Assembly: GCA_037349105.1 (NCBI GenBank) | Contig: JAYJMM010000083.1 | Span: forward strand, 1,760,929 to 1,824,928 | DNA length: 64,000 nt | Direction: 5' to 3' | Source of the DNA: Limnomonas spitsbergensis | Taxonomy: Eukaryota > Chlorophyta > Chlorophyceae > Chlamydomonadales | The notes under the pieces: model-generated | Databases searched by the model: none | What the model was told of the DNA's origin: nothing | What the model saw: only the letters and a program-made list of their open reading frames with translations | Shown here: positions 27,501-35,424 of the stretch, piece by piece | Numbering within the stretch: position 1 is the first letter of the stretch | How the letters are laid out: every line of letters starts with the position of its first letter | Made by a program: the position numbers and the translations under genes

Positions 27501-29451
27501 TAAACCCTACCCTGTGTACCGCCTGCCAGCTACACCTTGGTCAAGAGCTTGATTGCGGTTGAGGACCACGTCACCGCGGCGCGCATGCTGGTTAGAGTGG
27601 CGCGCAACATCTCTAAGTTTCCGAAGGTGAGCGTTAGATCTGTAGGTTTATTGATCGGTAGATCTAGAGATATACACGGGGCTGTGCCTGCCATCTTTCT
27701 CCCTCCCTTCATATTTCCAAATAGGCCCCCACATCTGCCGCCCTGTTGCCACGCCATCCCTTCCCTGCCTTTTTCCAAGTCTTGTGCAGAGTGTTGAAGC
27801 CAATTGTATACGTCTTCCCTGAACCCAGACTTGGTACCTTGGAATGCCCCCGACCACCCCCTTCGCTTGTGTCCCCCCTCAAATTCGTCTGCCCCCTCAC
27901 CCTGACTCCCTCCTCACATTTACCCCTTTCCCTCCTTATAGCATGTGGTGCCCATCCTCACGTCCACAGTAATCGAGTGCCATCGCGCTGGGCTCAAAAA
28001 GACGTCGTTTGAGTATGCTTCCATGCTTATGAGGCCCGAGTACAGGTTAGAGGGTGGCTGTGTTCTTGTGCGGGGTTCCAGCCTCAATTTAATTGCCACT
28101 TAGCTACAATTCAGCTACAATGAGCACGCATCCATGCTCATTATGCGCAAGGGCAGGTGTGAGGGAGATTGGCCATAAAGTACCCTGTCCTTAGAAACCT
28201 AGTGATCGTGAATGTGACACCTGCATGTACTGCCTGTAGGTACCGAGTAGTTTTGCAATACATGTGCTTGTACTGCACGTAGGAACCAAGTGGTTATGAA
28301 GTACACCTTTGTGTACAACCTTTTGGAACATAGGGCCCCTGGAACATATTTGTGTGTGCATTGCCTGCAGGAACCAAGTTGCCATGAAGTACAAGAAGAA
28401 AATCGAGCTGATGGTTCGCAAGCCCGATAAGGACGCTGAGGAGGCAGAGGAGACCATGTTGGAGTGTCCCTTCTGCAATATGCCCGGCCCTGAGACGGAG
28501 CTGCAGTGCATAGGGTGCCAGAACATCATCCCGTTTGATGTGGCAACAGGTGGGTGGAGATGTTAAGGTATCTTGGCGGGTCAAAGTGTACCTGGATTTG
28601 GCGACAGGTCCGGACAGGAGGCATGGCTCTGTCGCGTTATGCCCCCTGCCATCTTGGGATATAAGGATCTTGGTGGATTTAAGGAAGTGTGGGCAGAGAT
28701 AGGTGGACAATCTGGGACTTGAATTAGATACCGGACCTTAAACGAATTAGGAATACTTATTTGAACCAACTTATCATACACTCGCTATTGCAAATCTGTA
28801 ACTAGTTGTTGCGTGAGATATGCTGCTTAAGGTACCTGAGTGTTTGGGGCATGGCTTTGTTGCGCATGGTCCTTCATCTGGCATGTATACGCAGATGAAG
28901 GCAGATATTGACGTCATATCTCCTGCAATCAGAAACATGTATAGCATCGTCATTGCAGCTCATCATCTCTCTTTCACTCCCCCCCCCCTGCCTCTCAGTT
29001 CTTGCTGTGCACTACTCTTTACTTATGAGTCATTCAGTTGCAGTTAACCTGAATTGCGGCATGGCGCAACATGTTTAGGTATAGGTTAAGTTCCAATCAG
29101 ACTAGCCACAGGGAGTATTGATAATAGAGCTGGACTGGTCTCGTGGTACCTGCTCAGAGGTCTCCCAAATGTGGCTTGCCATGCAGAAGAAAAAACAGTG
29201 CAAAGCTCTCCTAACCTAATTGCCCACAACCTCCTTTTGCAGGCAAGCGCATGACTCTGGCTGATTGGTCTGAGTGCCCAAAGTGCAAGTTTGCATGCTC
29301 AGCGCGTCAGTTCATCCGCATCCTAGCCACGGAGCGCAAATGCCCCATGTGCATTGAGGAGGTGCCCATGGACATGGTGCGCAAGGTCAACGACCCCATC
29401 GCAATGATTCGGAAGAAGGCAGAGACAGTGGCCGGCTTGGGAGGCAGCTGA
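3566..29451 (+). CDS. IFT144: intraflagellar transport protein 144 (WDR19 homologue), 31 exons
   Basis: Core subunit of IFT complex A, which drives retrograde transport and membrane-protein entry in cilia. Exons: 3566-3568, 3705-3803, 4004-4075, 4931-5035, 5422-5616, 6548-6661, 7310-7477, 8156-8254, 9246-9362, 9806-9913, 10711-10851, 11138-11278, 11840-11983, 12619-12753, 14301-14430, 15091-15220, 19757-19829, 20092-20159, 20795-20912, 21371-21559, 22525-22707, 23631-23788, 24048-24213, 24743-24865, 25312-25425, 25799-25926, 27128-27319, 27530-27626, 27942-28045, 28371-28549, 29243-29451. All phases agree, giving about 1,333 codons against about 1,340 in human WDR19. Two N-terminal WD40 propellers span residues 1 to about 635 ([26 protein letters not shown]). 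A TPR-like helical region follows ([35 protein letters not shown]). Two Cys pairs at about 1237-1256 (CPFC...CIGC) and two at 1276-1302 (CPKC...CPMC) form a C-terminal zinc-binding region. Exon 1 is only the ATG. Introns 4 and 15 appear to start with GC. A short exon between 15220 and 19757 may be missed, because about 12 residues seem absent there. Identification is from recalled family sequence and is strong. Confidence 0.93.
4555..4990 (+). repeat. degenerate ~60-bp array of exon 4 5'-end copies
   Basis: Several decayed copies of the start of exon 4, with its acceptor (pattern cagTGGGAC...AACGAGCAGCTG...TTGCCTGC), lie in the preceding intron near 4640, 4686, 4735 and 4865. The last unit is exon 4 itself at 4931. 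The copies keep the AG and the AGCAGCTG..TGCCTG core but have drifted out of frame. Confidence 0.55.
5305..5375 (+). pseudogene. decayed duplicate of IFT144 exon 5 start
   Basis: Within intron 4, ATCCAGGAGTTTCCCAC followed by CCGAATGG...TACCTGGCCATGGGCATGG mirrors the true exon 5 at 5422 (CAGGAGTTTTCTAC, AAGAATGG...TACCTTGCCATGGGGACA). It contains an in-frame TAG and lacks the second half of the exon, so it is a non-functional local copy. Confidence 0.6.
5635..6391 (+). repeat. G-rich minisatellite, ~35-bp unit, about 21 copies
   Basis: Located in intron 5. Each unit has GTGTGAGG followed by a run of 7-12 G, then GGCTGGTATCC and AGAGYGGGA. Copies differ mainly at GAGC/GAGT/GGAGC and in the length of the G run. 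The G runs could form quadruplexes in the nascent RNA or non-template strand. It gives long artefactual proline-rich reading frames on the minus strand. Confidence 0.9.
8835..9125 (+). repeat. degenerate GC-rich tandem repeats in intron 8
   Basis: Two diverged copies of a block with AAGGCCGTACCTCCAATC (near 8843 and 8942) are followed by about three copies of a ~40-bp unit containing GCATCGCCGCCG and CCCATTTT. Copies are unequal in length. No coding potential is evident. Confidence 0.5.
12027..12201. mobile_element. MITE in intron 13
   Basis: About 175 bp are bounded by inverted repeats of about 24 bp. The left arm has CGTAGACATG then TTTTGCCTCCGCGA; the right arm has TCGCGGAGGCAAA then GGACGTCTACG. 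The interior is AT-rich with no ORF. A TA or TAT target duplication is possible. Related TTTGCCTCCGC motifs occur near 2255 and 2614. Confidence 0.6.
12754..14300. other. IFT144 intron 14, 1.5 kb
   Basis: This holds a decayed copy of the exon 14 end at 12846-12875 (GATCCAGTCAACGACCAGGTGG), then low-complexity C/T-rich sequence around 13,240-13,500. No gene or clear transposon was seen. Confidence 0.5.
16911..19192. repeat. 37-bp minisatellite, about 61 copies
   Basis: Located in intron 16. Each unit contains two short perfect inverted repeats: ACTAG-(7)-CTAGT and GTACC-(5)-GGTAC. Most units are near identical. A minor type replaces GGCAACTAG with GGTAGCTAG, changing linked positions together. 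There are no unique spacers. The array makes up half of a 4.5-kb intron. Confidence 0.95.
21249..21345 (+). pseudogene. decayed duplicate of IFT144 exon 20 start
   Basis: GAGCTGTTTTAGTGCCGCAG, ATGCGTAAGGACCTCAAACA and an in-frame TAG (for TGG) mirror the true exon at 21371, including the GCAG acceptor. The copy ends after GCACTGAAG. It sits immediately upstream of the functional exon. Confidence 0.65.
22325..22520 (+). repeat. degenerate ~33-bp array before exon 21
   Basis: About six copies of a unit like GTGCTTTCACTGGGCATTC lead up to the exon 21 acceptor (CTTGACGTGCCCGTGCAG). Two further decayed copies of the exon 21 start lie at about 21,899-21,940 and 22,143-22,185 (CAGGCCATGAA...). The branch-point/acceptor region of this intron has been repeatedly duplicated. 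Confidence 0.5.
22965..23575 (+). repeat. 14-bp minisatellite, about 43 copies
   Basis: Located in intron 21. The unit is AACCCAGAACCATC with a CCCT variant. It is preceded at 22,882 by a decayed copy of the exon 22 start (GAGGCTACTGAGATGTTTAA) and followed by the true exon 22 at 23,631. The C-rich strand resembles telomere-type repeats only superficially. Confidence 0.9.
24388..24565 (+). pseudogene. two decayed copies of IFT144 exon 24 start
   Basis: CAGGACTTCAGCAGTTCC near 24,388 and AGGACTTCAGCGGCGCGATG near 24,531 mirror the true start at 24,743 (CAGGACTTCAGTGGTGCTGTG). The second extends through GAGTTCCTACC. Both retain an AG acceptor and pyrimidine tract, so they are potential cryptic splice sites. 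Confidence 0.6.
25400..25505 (+). repeat. three tandem copies of the exon 25 3' end and its donor
   Basis: The true exon end (GTACAGTTGTACCTGCAG followed by GTGAGGGTGGGAGG) at 25,425 is followed by two more ~39-bp copies ending at about 25,461 (ACATGCAG|GTGAGG) and 25,497 (CCTGCACGTGAGG). The first extra copy retains a usable donor, so alternative donors in frame-preserving 36-39-bp steps are possible. Confidence 0.75.
25927..27127. other. IFT144 intron 26, 1.2 kb
   Basis: This contains AT-rich sequence and repeated ACTCCGCG motifs (26,010-26,150), suggesting a small decayed DNA element. A copy of the exon 26 end lies near 26,235 (GAATTCAGGTCAGG). No convincing gene was seen. Confidence 0.35.
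28225..28310 (+). pseudogene. two decayed copies of IFT144 exon 30 start
   Basis: CTGTAGGTACCGAGTAG and GTAGGAACCAAGTGGTTATG mirror the functional CTGCAGGAACCAAGTTGCC at 28,367. Both keep an AG acceptor. A decayed copy of the exon 30 end and donor also lies near 28,600 (TTGGCGACAGGTCC). Confidence 0.6.
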
Positions 29452-29602
29452 CCCCTAGATCTTGCTGTATCCTGCTAGATCCCCGGTAGCTCTTGTCACA
29501 CGTTAGGTATGAGGCGTAGCATGTGCGCCGGCGCTGTAGGGTGGATCAGATCATGAGCTGGGGCCAGTCATAGGCGTCTAGAGGCCTTCAGTATGTGCAA
29601 GG

Positions 29603-29607
29603 TGTAA
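29603..29607 (+). promoter_or_regulatory. candidate polyadenylation signal TGTAA
   Basis: TGTAA is the usual chlorophyte poly(A) signal. This one lies about 150 bp after the IFT144 stop codon, a plausible 3' UTR length. It is a five-base motif, so the support is positional only. Confidence 0.35.
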
Positions 29608-29611
29608 AGAG

Positions 29612-30820
29612 GGATGCCATGTGAGGTAATCGCCACTCTTCCTCATGTTTTCTCCTTCTTAGGCCCAGGTAATGTAGCACAAAACGGCAAAACCTGTTTC
29701 GTATCCGGAGCGGATCGCTGCTCAGCTCCGGATCCGGCAATACTGCTCCGATTCGGCTCACCATGCAGGGTTTTTTTGCAGCCCTCCCGGGCGACATGGC
29801 AGGCCATGCAGCCCTTGCACACGTGCGACTGGACGCCTTCGAGGGCGGCTTCAGCAACCATGCGATAGTACGCGTACACAACATGTCCGATAGAACTGAG
29901 GATATCCCTGACGTTCTAGACAGATTCGATGATAACCTCGGGAAGGGGCCCAAACCCTCTGACCCCTGCCTCCTAGTTGTCTTCCAATACGCGATGATGC
30001 AAGCTAGAGTCTCTGGCTACAGTATGACGACGCCTCTACCCCATTGCATCAAAGTGACAGGGAAAGAAGTTTGCGATCAATCAATTGGCTGTTTTAAGCA
30101 GGGCTAGAACCAGGGTCCCCTGGTTTTAAAGAACAACGAACTCCGAAGACAGCGAAACACGTATGTGACTACGGTATCCGAGTCATATCGTCCGATCGAT
30201 CAGCAATTGAGTACTTCGCGGAAAACAGCCTTCACCCGGGGAACCCTGAGCCGAATTCGCCAGATTCGGCATGCCGGATTCAGGCGTTGCAGATTTGAAG
30301 GGCAAATGGAAATTTGAGGGGATATTAGTCATGCATGGCAACTACCAACTGGGGTTGTTATTGTTTGGACAGTTCATCAGGAGTTGGGGACTGCAATACT
30401 GCATCAAATCATCGACTGTTTAACCACGACATTCTGCATGGTCCTAACTCGTATGCAAGCATGCATGCTGCATGGATGCATGGTTACGTTTGAGCCAATA
30501 GGTAGGGGGGGCATGCAAATTGGGGGCTGTCTGCTGGCCTGCAACCATCTTAATGTCTTTGTACGCCAGCATGTATGTCAGTATGTGCTTAAAACAACTT
30601 TTTGACTGCAAAGTACTGATAGTCCTAGCCCGCCGTATCGAAGCGGAGCGGACCAGAAGCGTATCCGGACTGTGCTACCTTGATTCTGATTTGATACCGC
30701 ATATGCACATGAGTTTGTTGCACACTTGCAGTACCATAATCAGTGTTGTGCTCCCTTGCGGTGCATGCAATTACTGTTTACGCTTACGGTGCAAAGGGGT
30801 GCACCGCAATTCCGGCAAGT
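29612..30820. other. intergenic region without recognisable genes
   Basis: There are short open frames, the longest 114 codons at 29,763-30,107 (+), but I recognise none of them. The region has several CCGGAT/ATCCGG-type short palindromes near 29,700-29,760 and 30,240-30,290. I see no repeats with clear ends. Confidence 0.4.
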
Positions 30821-30822
30821 TG

Positions 30823-31092
30823 TAACGACAGGCCAAATGTAATGGTCGTCCAACCAGTACCCCAGAATTACCAGCGCTGACACGACGTGGCTTACGTTAT
30901 CGACGCTTACGCACCGATACGGAAGCTGCAGGGTCGCCTGGCAAGCCCAGACCATAACCCTCACGGGTTAATCCCTGCAGCTCCCTTATAAGCGAGCTCT
31001 GCTACTTATCGGGAAGTCTCAAACGAGATCAATCCATCAGGCTCAATACCTAACTGTCCCACTATCAAACCTAACTGTCCCACTAACACAAC
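30823..31092 (+). repeat. possible short 5' LTR upstream of gag relic
   Basis: The segment starts TGTAACGACAGG and ends AACACAACA (TGT...ACA). It contains a TATA-like CCCTTATAAGCGAGCTC near 30,985. It precedes a gag reading frame in the same orientation. No second copy exists in the window to confirm it as an LTR. Confidence 0.3.
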
Positions 31093-31331
31093 AGTATTCA
31101 TTACTGGGTTGACGTTCTCGGCGGACCCGACGGATTTCCAGCCCTCGCACCCGACATGGTCGCTGCGCTCCCTGCCCCAGCGCATGTAGCTGTTATCGCA
31201 CATGTCGTGGAAGCTGCGCATGAAGCTGATACAGTCCAGAGCCGAGCCCTCAGGCCCATCGCTACGGCTTCCGAGAATGTCCCGGCACCTGCGTCATACG
31301 CAGCGTGTGCCAACCCCCAGGTCATCATGAC

Positions 31332-32690
31332 ACCTTGCGTTAGTTACTGACTGCAGCACGGACCCGCTCCAAGCCCAGCAGGTCTCGCCTTGCACTCGGG
31401 CTGAGGTATTAGAGGAATTTAAGAAGCGGTTCAAACAAGGTGATTTGCAATTCCTGCAATCACTCTTTGACATCCTAGATCCAACTGCCCAGCATGTCGT
31501 CAATCCTGTCGGCAATCCTGTCCAGCGTGTCGATAACCGACCACCATGCATTACTGGTGCACCACATGCCCAGTACCGTAATCCAGCATCCGGCCCCATC
31601 ATTATTCCTGATGATGAGAACCTGCCTTGCATGAGCCCTCGAACTCGAGTCGTACCGGCACTTGTCATCGGTGTTCCCGCCCCAGTTCAAATCCCATCAC
31701 CTGTCAGACGCGAGACTAACTATCGTCGTCGTCCCCCAGCCATGCCTGCACCAGGCCGAATGAACAAGCAGTTCTTCCAGCAGTGCAAGAACAAGCCCTG
31801 GCTGATCGCGATGAGCTTCGAGGAGCTCAGGCACTGGCTCATCGAGAACGAGCACCGTTACCCAGACGGCGTGTCTGTGTTTATCGATGATCCAGAAGTC
31901 AAGGAGTTCATGATGAACTACCTCGAGTCACACATGATCTTCGAGCAGGACGAGTTCGTTGGCGCCCTCACGAACTTTGTCTCTGGCGAGGTACGTTCGG
32001 CGGTTGACATTGCCCGTGAACAACTAGTCGGTCGTATGATCACCCAGGATTCCCAGTCAGCTTCCCAGTACTCCCAGCAATTCTTGAACGTGACTAGACT
32101 CATGCCTGGCAAATTTCAGGCAACCTTCTGCGTGCACTTCCTAGCAGGCATGGATCCCATCCTAAAACAGCGTTGCATTCTAGACAAGGATGGAAACACC
32201 TGGCAATCCCTGCATGACCTCATGAAATTCTCGTATGTCGAGGACTTACGAATGACCAGTGCACGTGCTTGTTTCCTACCAGTGCCCAGATCCAGCTACA
32301 CCCTAGATACCGGACCGTTGCACAAACCAGCTCACCCTGCTAAAACACAGGGCTTCCAGTTGTCGCGACGCGCACGGCTCGCGCTCACCGAGACGATCAT
32401 GAAGCGAAAAAACGAGCCCAACTTCCAGACCGGCTACGGCAAGGAGGCCAAGATTTTCAAGACCCCACCCGAGTCATGCCCGTACTGGAAGCACGTGGGC
32501 AGCCTAAGCCCACTTGCGAAGGCCTCCCTGAACGAGATGAATGTTTGATGGTATTGCCGCACTCGCACCCACAAAGCCAAGGAGTGCCCAGAGAAGAAGG
32601 AAAACAGGCCTCCGTCCAAGTAGGAAATTTTGCAGGAGGTATTCATGGGTCCCCCTCCTGTCTGCAGATGACATGTGTGCACTGCAGTTG
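31332..32690 (+). pseudogene. gag: Ty3-type gag relic
   Basis: An open frame from 31,332 to 32,548 encodes a capsid-like protein: ELRHWLIENEHRYPDG, FEQDEFVGALTNFVSGEV, YSQQFLNVTRLMPG, and CVHFLAGMDPILKQRC, the usual Ty3 Gag pattern of 'F..G..P.LK..C'. After the stop, a shifted frame gives C-RTRT-H-KAKE-C, the second half of a CCHC zinc knuckle; the first Cys lies in the other frame. A frameshift has therefore split the knuckle. The following protease region is not recognisable and is cut at 32,816 by an LTR of another family. This family differs from the large gag-like ORF at 49 kb. Confidence 0.7.
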
Positions 32691-34204
32691 AGAACCACGT
32701 GTCTGACTTGATGATCTCTAGCTTCCTGACGTACGACCGAGTGATTTGTAACGAACATTTGAATTGTACCTGCGCGCTTCAAGTCATTCATTCCAGCTCT
32801 ACCGCAGTGACTGACTGTCGCGGCACAGGGGTGCACCCTAAGGAATAGGTGCACCAAGCAAAAAGAACACAAGACATTTAAACAAGACACTTAAACAAGT
32901 ACTAATAAACTCTTACAGAGGTTATAGTAGGAGCTTCTCGATCCACTGCTGTAACTCAGTGAAATCAGCTCGATATCAGGTGATAGCTCTTGCTACTTCA
33001 CCTGGACTTCTTCGATACTGTTGACAAGATCTCGTAAAGCCTCGACTCCTGAGGTACTTCTAGACTTCTTGGGACGACCTTGGGCGAATGTGGCCGTTGA
33101 TCTGCTGTGGTGAGTCGCTTGCTTGGCGACTTCTGGTGACTGATGATATCTCTGATGAATCAGATGGTCGACTTGGAGCCAAAGGAAAGGCTATAGGTTG
33201 GAGATGTGATGGTGGGTTGGTGGTAATATCCAGCACGTGCTTGTTTCCTACCAGTGCCCAGATCCAGCTACACCCTAGATACCGGACCGTTGCACAAACC
33301 AGCTCACCCTGCTAAAACACAGGGCTTCCAGTTGTCGCGACGCGCACGGCTCGCGCTCACCGAGACGATCATGAAGCGAAAAAACGAGCCCAACTTCCAG
33401 ACCGGCTACGGCAAGGAGGCCAAGATTTTCAAGACCCCACCCGAGTCATGCCCGTACTGGAAGCACGTGGGCAGCCTAAGCCCACTTGCGAAGGCCTCCC
33501 TGAACGAGATGAATGTTTGATGGTATTGCCGCACTCGCACCCACAAAGCCAAGGAGTGCCCAGAGAAGAAGGAAAACAGGCCTCCGTCCAAGTAGGAAAT
33601 TTTGCAGGAGGTATTCATGGGTCCCCCTCCTGTCTGCAGATGACATGTGTGCACTGCAGTTGAGAACCACGTGTCTGACTTGATGATCTCTAGCTTCCTG
33701 ACGTACGACCGAGTGATTTGTAACGAACATTTGAATTGTACCTGCGCGCTTCAAGTCATTCATTCCAGCTCTACCGCAGTGACTGACTGTCGCGGCACAG
33801 GGGTGCACCCTAAGGAATAGGTGCACCAAGCAAAAAGAACACAAGACATTTAAACAAGACACTTAAACAAGTACTAATAAACTCTTACAGAGGTTATAGT
33901 AGGAGCTTCTCGATCCACTGCTGTAACTCAGTGAAATCAGCTCGATATCAGGTGATAGCTCTTGCTACTTCACCTGGACTTCTTCGATACTGTTGACAAG
34001 ATCTCGTAAAGCCTCGACTCCTGAGGTACTTCTAGACTTCTTGGGACGACCTTGGGCGAATGTGGCCGTTGATCTGCTGTGGTGAGTCGCTTGCTTGGCG
34101 ACTTCTGGTGACTGATGATATCTCTGATGAATCAGATGGTCGACTTGGAGCCAAAGGAAAGGCTATAGGTTGGAGATGTGATGGTGGGTTGGTGGTAATA
34201 TCCA
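32261..34204. repeat. 972-bp tandem duplication
   Basis: The unit at 32,261-33,232 is repeated at 33,233-34,204 with no difference that I can see. It spans the gag 3' end and 417 bp of the adjoining LTR. The junction shows microhomology (CCAG/GCACGTG). It is a very recent local duplication. Confidence 0.9.
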
Positions 34205-34590
34205 GCTGTAAGGCTGGAGATATGCCTTGTTAAGAGGCAGGAATAACTCTAATTGCTGCAGATAGTCGACTGTTGGCCTAGATGCACTGCCAGCTTCGTA
34301 TTAGGAGACTTGTTGATGCTTATAGGGTCGTTGTTGGCCTAGCTGCTCTGCCAGTTTCCCCTTAGTAAGACTTTGGTTGACGATTAACTTGCAGATCGAT
34401 AATCAGGGACAATAGCTGGAAACGTTAAGAGTCTATTGAAGGCCGTGAGATCAAGTAAGAAAGAAAAAGTAAAGGACCCAGTTCGGGATCCTCTAAGACG
34501 GCAACCACACTTGTTCAGGTTCACACATAACTTCCAACCGAAAAAGCAGTTGGCGCAGTCAAACGCACGGTGCAGTCATACGTCGTGACA
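33788..34590 (-). repeat. LTR A, 803 bp
   Basis: Read on the minus strand it runs TGTCACGACGTATG ... GTGCCGCGACA. Homologous copies lie at 37,953-39,044, 48,357-49,060, 58,567-59,201 and 59,967-60,601 (+). A partial copy lies at 32,816-33,232. It directly follows LTR B with only GC between. Confidence 0.75.
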
Positions 34591-34592
34591 GC

Positions 34593-35126
34593 TGTCGCGG
34601 CACAGGGGTGCACCCTAAGGAATAGGTGCACCAAGCAAAAAGAACTCAAGACATTCCCCCCCCAGAGCGAAAAACACTGGAGGCGGTAATGAACAAGCAC
34701 GACAGCGTTTTAAGAACTGCGTATTGTTATCAGACTTCCCACCCATGGGCCCTGCCCAGAGTCCATGGGGCACAAGTACCGGTAGGAAAAATAACCTCCG
34801 ATATAATGCGTACGTTAGCTGTGACTTTTACGCATTACCGTAACTCGCCACAGTCGCTTTAAGGGACCCTCTTCAAGCTGAAGAGCCCAGTTCACGTCAC
34901 CATCGGTACTGTTCACCTTCCCCCAGGGCCCAATCGACCCCAAGTCCAGAAGACTACATCAGCCCTACTCTAGTGCAATCGGTTTCCCGATCCACACCAT
35001 CTCAAACTTCCCAATCACCTACCTAACACCTGATCGAGGATGCCTATAGGCTCGCGCCAGACATATGAGAATGCCACCTCACGGTAGACACCTCCTAAAC
35101 CCTAAAAGTGCGTATTATGCACAACA
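34593..35126 (-). repeat. LTR B, 534 bp, with internal G tract
   Basis: On the minus strand it runs TGTTGTGCATAATACG ... GTGCCGCGACA. Its last ~63 bp match the end of LTR A. Copies of identical length lie at 58,031-58,564 and 59,431-59,964 (+), each following a G8 tract and each followed by GC plus LTR A. An internal CTGGGGGGGGAATGTC sits 63 bp before its end. Whether B plus A is one composite LTR or two elements is unresolved. Confidence 0.65.
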
Positions 35127-35132
35127 ACCTTT

Positions 35133-35140
35133 CCCCCCCC
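35133..35140 (-). promoter_or_regulatory. polypurine tract (G8AAAGG) before LTR B
   Basis: A G8 run followed by AAAGG lies just before the LTR B start on the minus strand, where a plus-strand priming polypurine tract is expected. The plus-strand copies at 58,020 and 59,420 have the same tract, with GGAG or GGAA following. Confidence 0.55.
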
Positions 35141-35424
35141 AGATATTGAAAACTGCACACAATTTTTGTTTGTTTTGTTTGAAATCAAGTAACATCCTAA
35201 ATATCAGTTTTGAGCAAATATATAATAGTTTATAACGTAAGATAAATGTTCACAGTCATCCAGTTCCACTTTAGCTCACAAGTCTCAGCACCAGCAAATT
35301 CAAATCCTATTTCCCAGAGCCCCCCAGATCCAGTGAAAATTCCGCTCAGATACACAGTCAATTGTCAAAGCAAACGAAGGAAACTCAGTTATATTCTGTC
35401 ACAAGAAAGCAGTACGCTAATGTA

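Noticed and set aside
29763..30107. 114-codon frame downstream of IFT144
   Set aside because: No recognisable domain, no intron structure or neighbouring signals; it could be chance.
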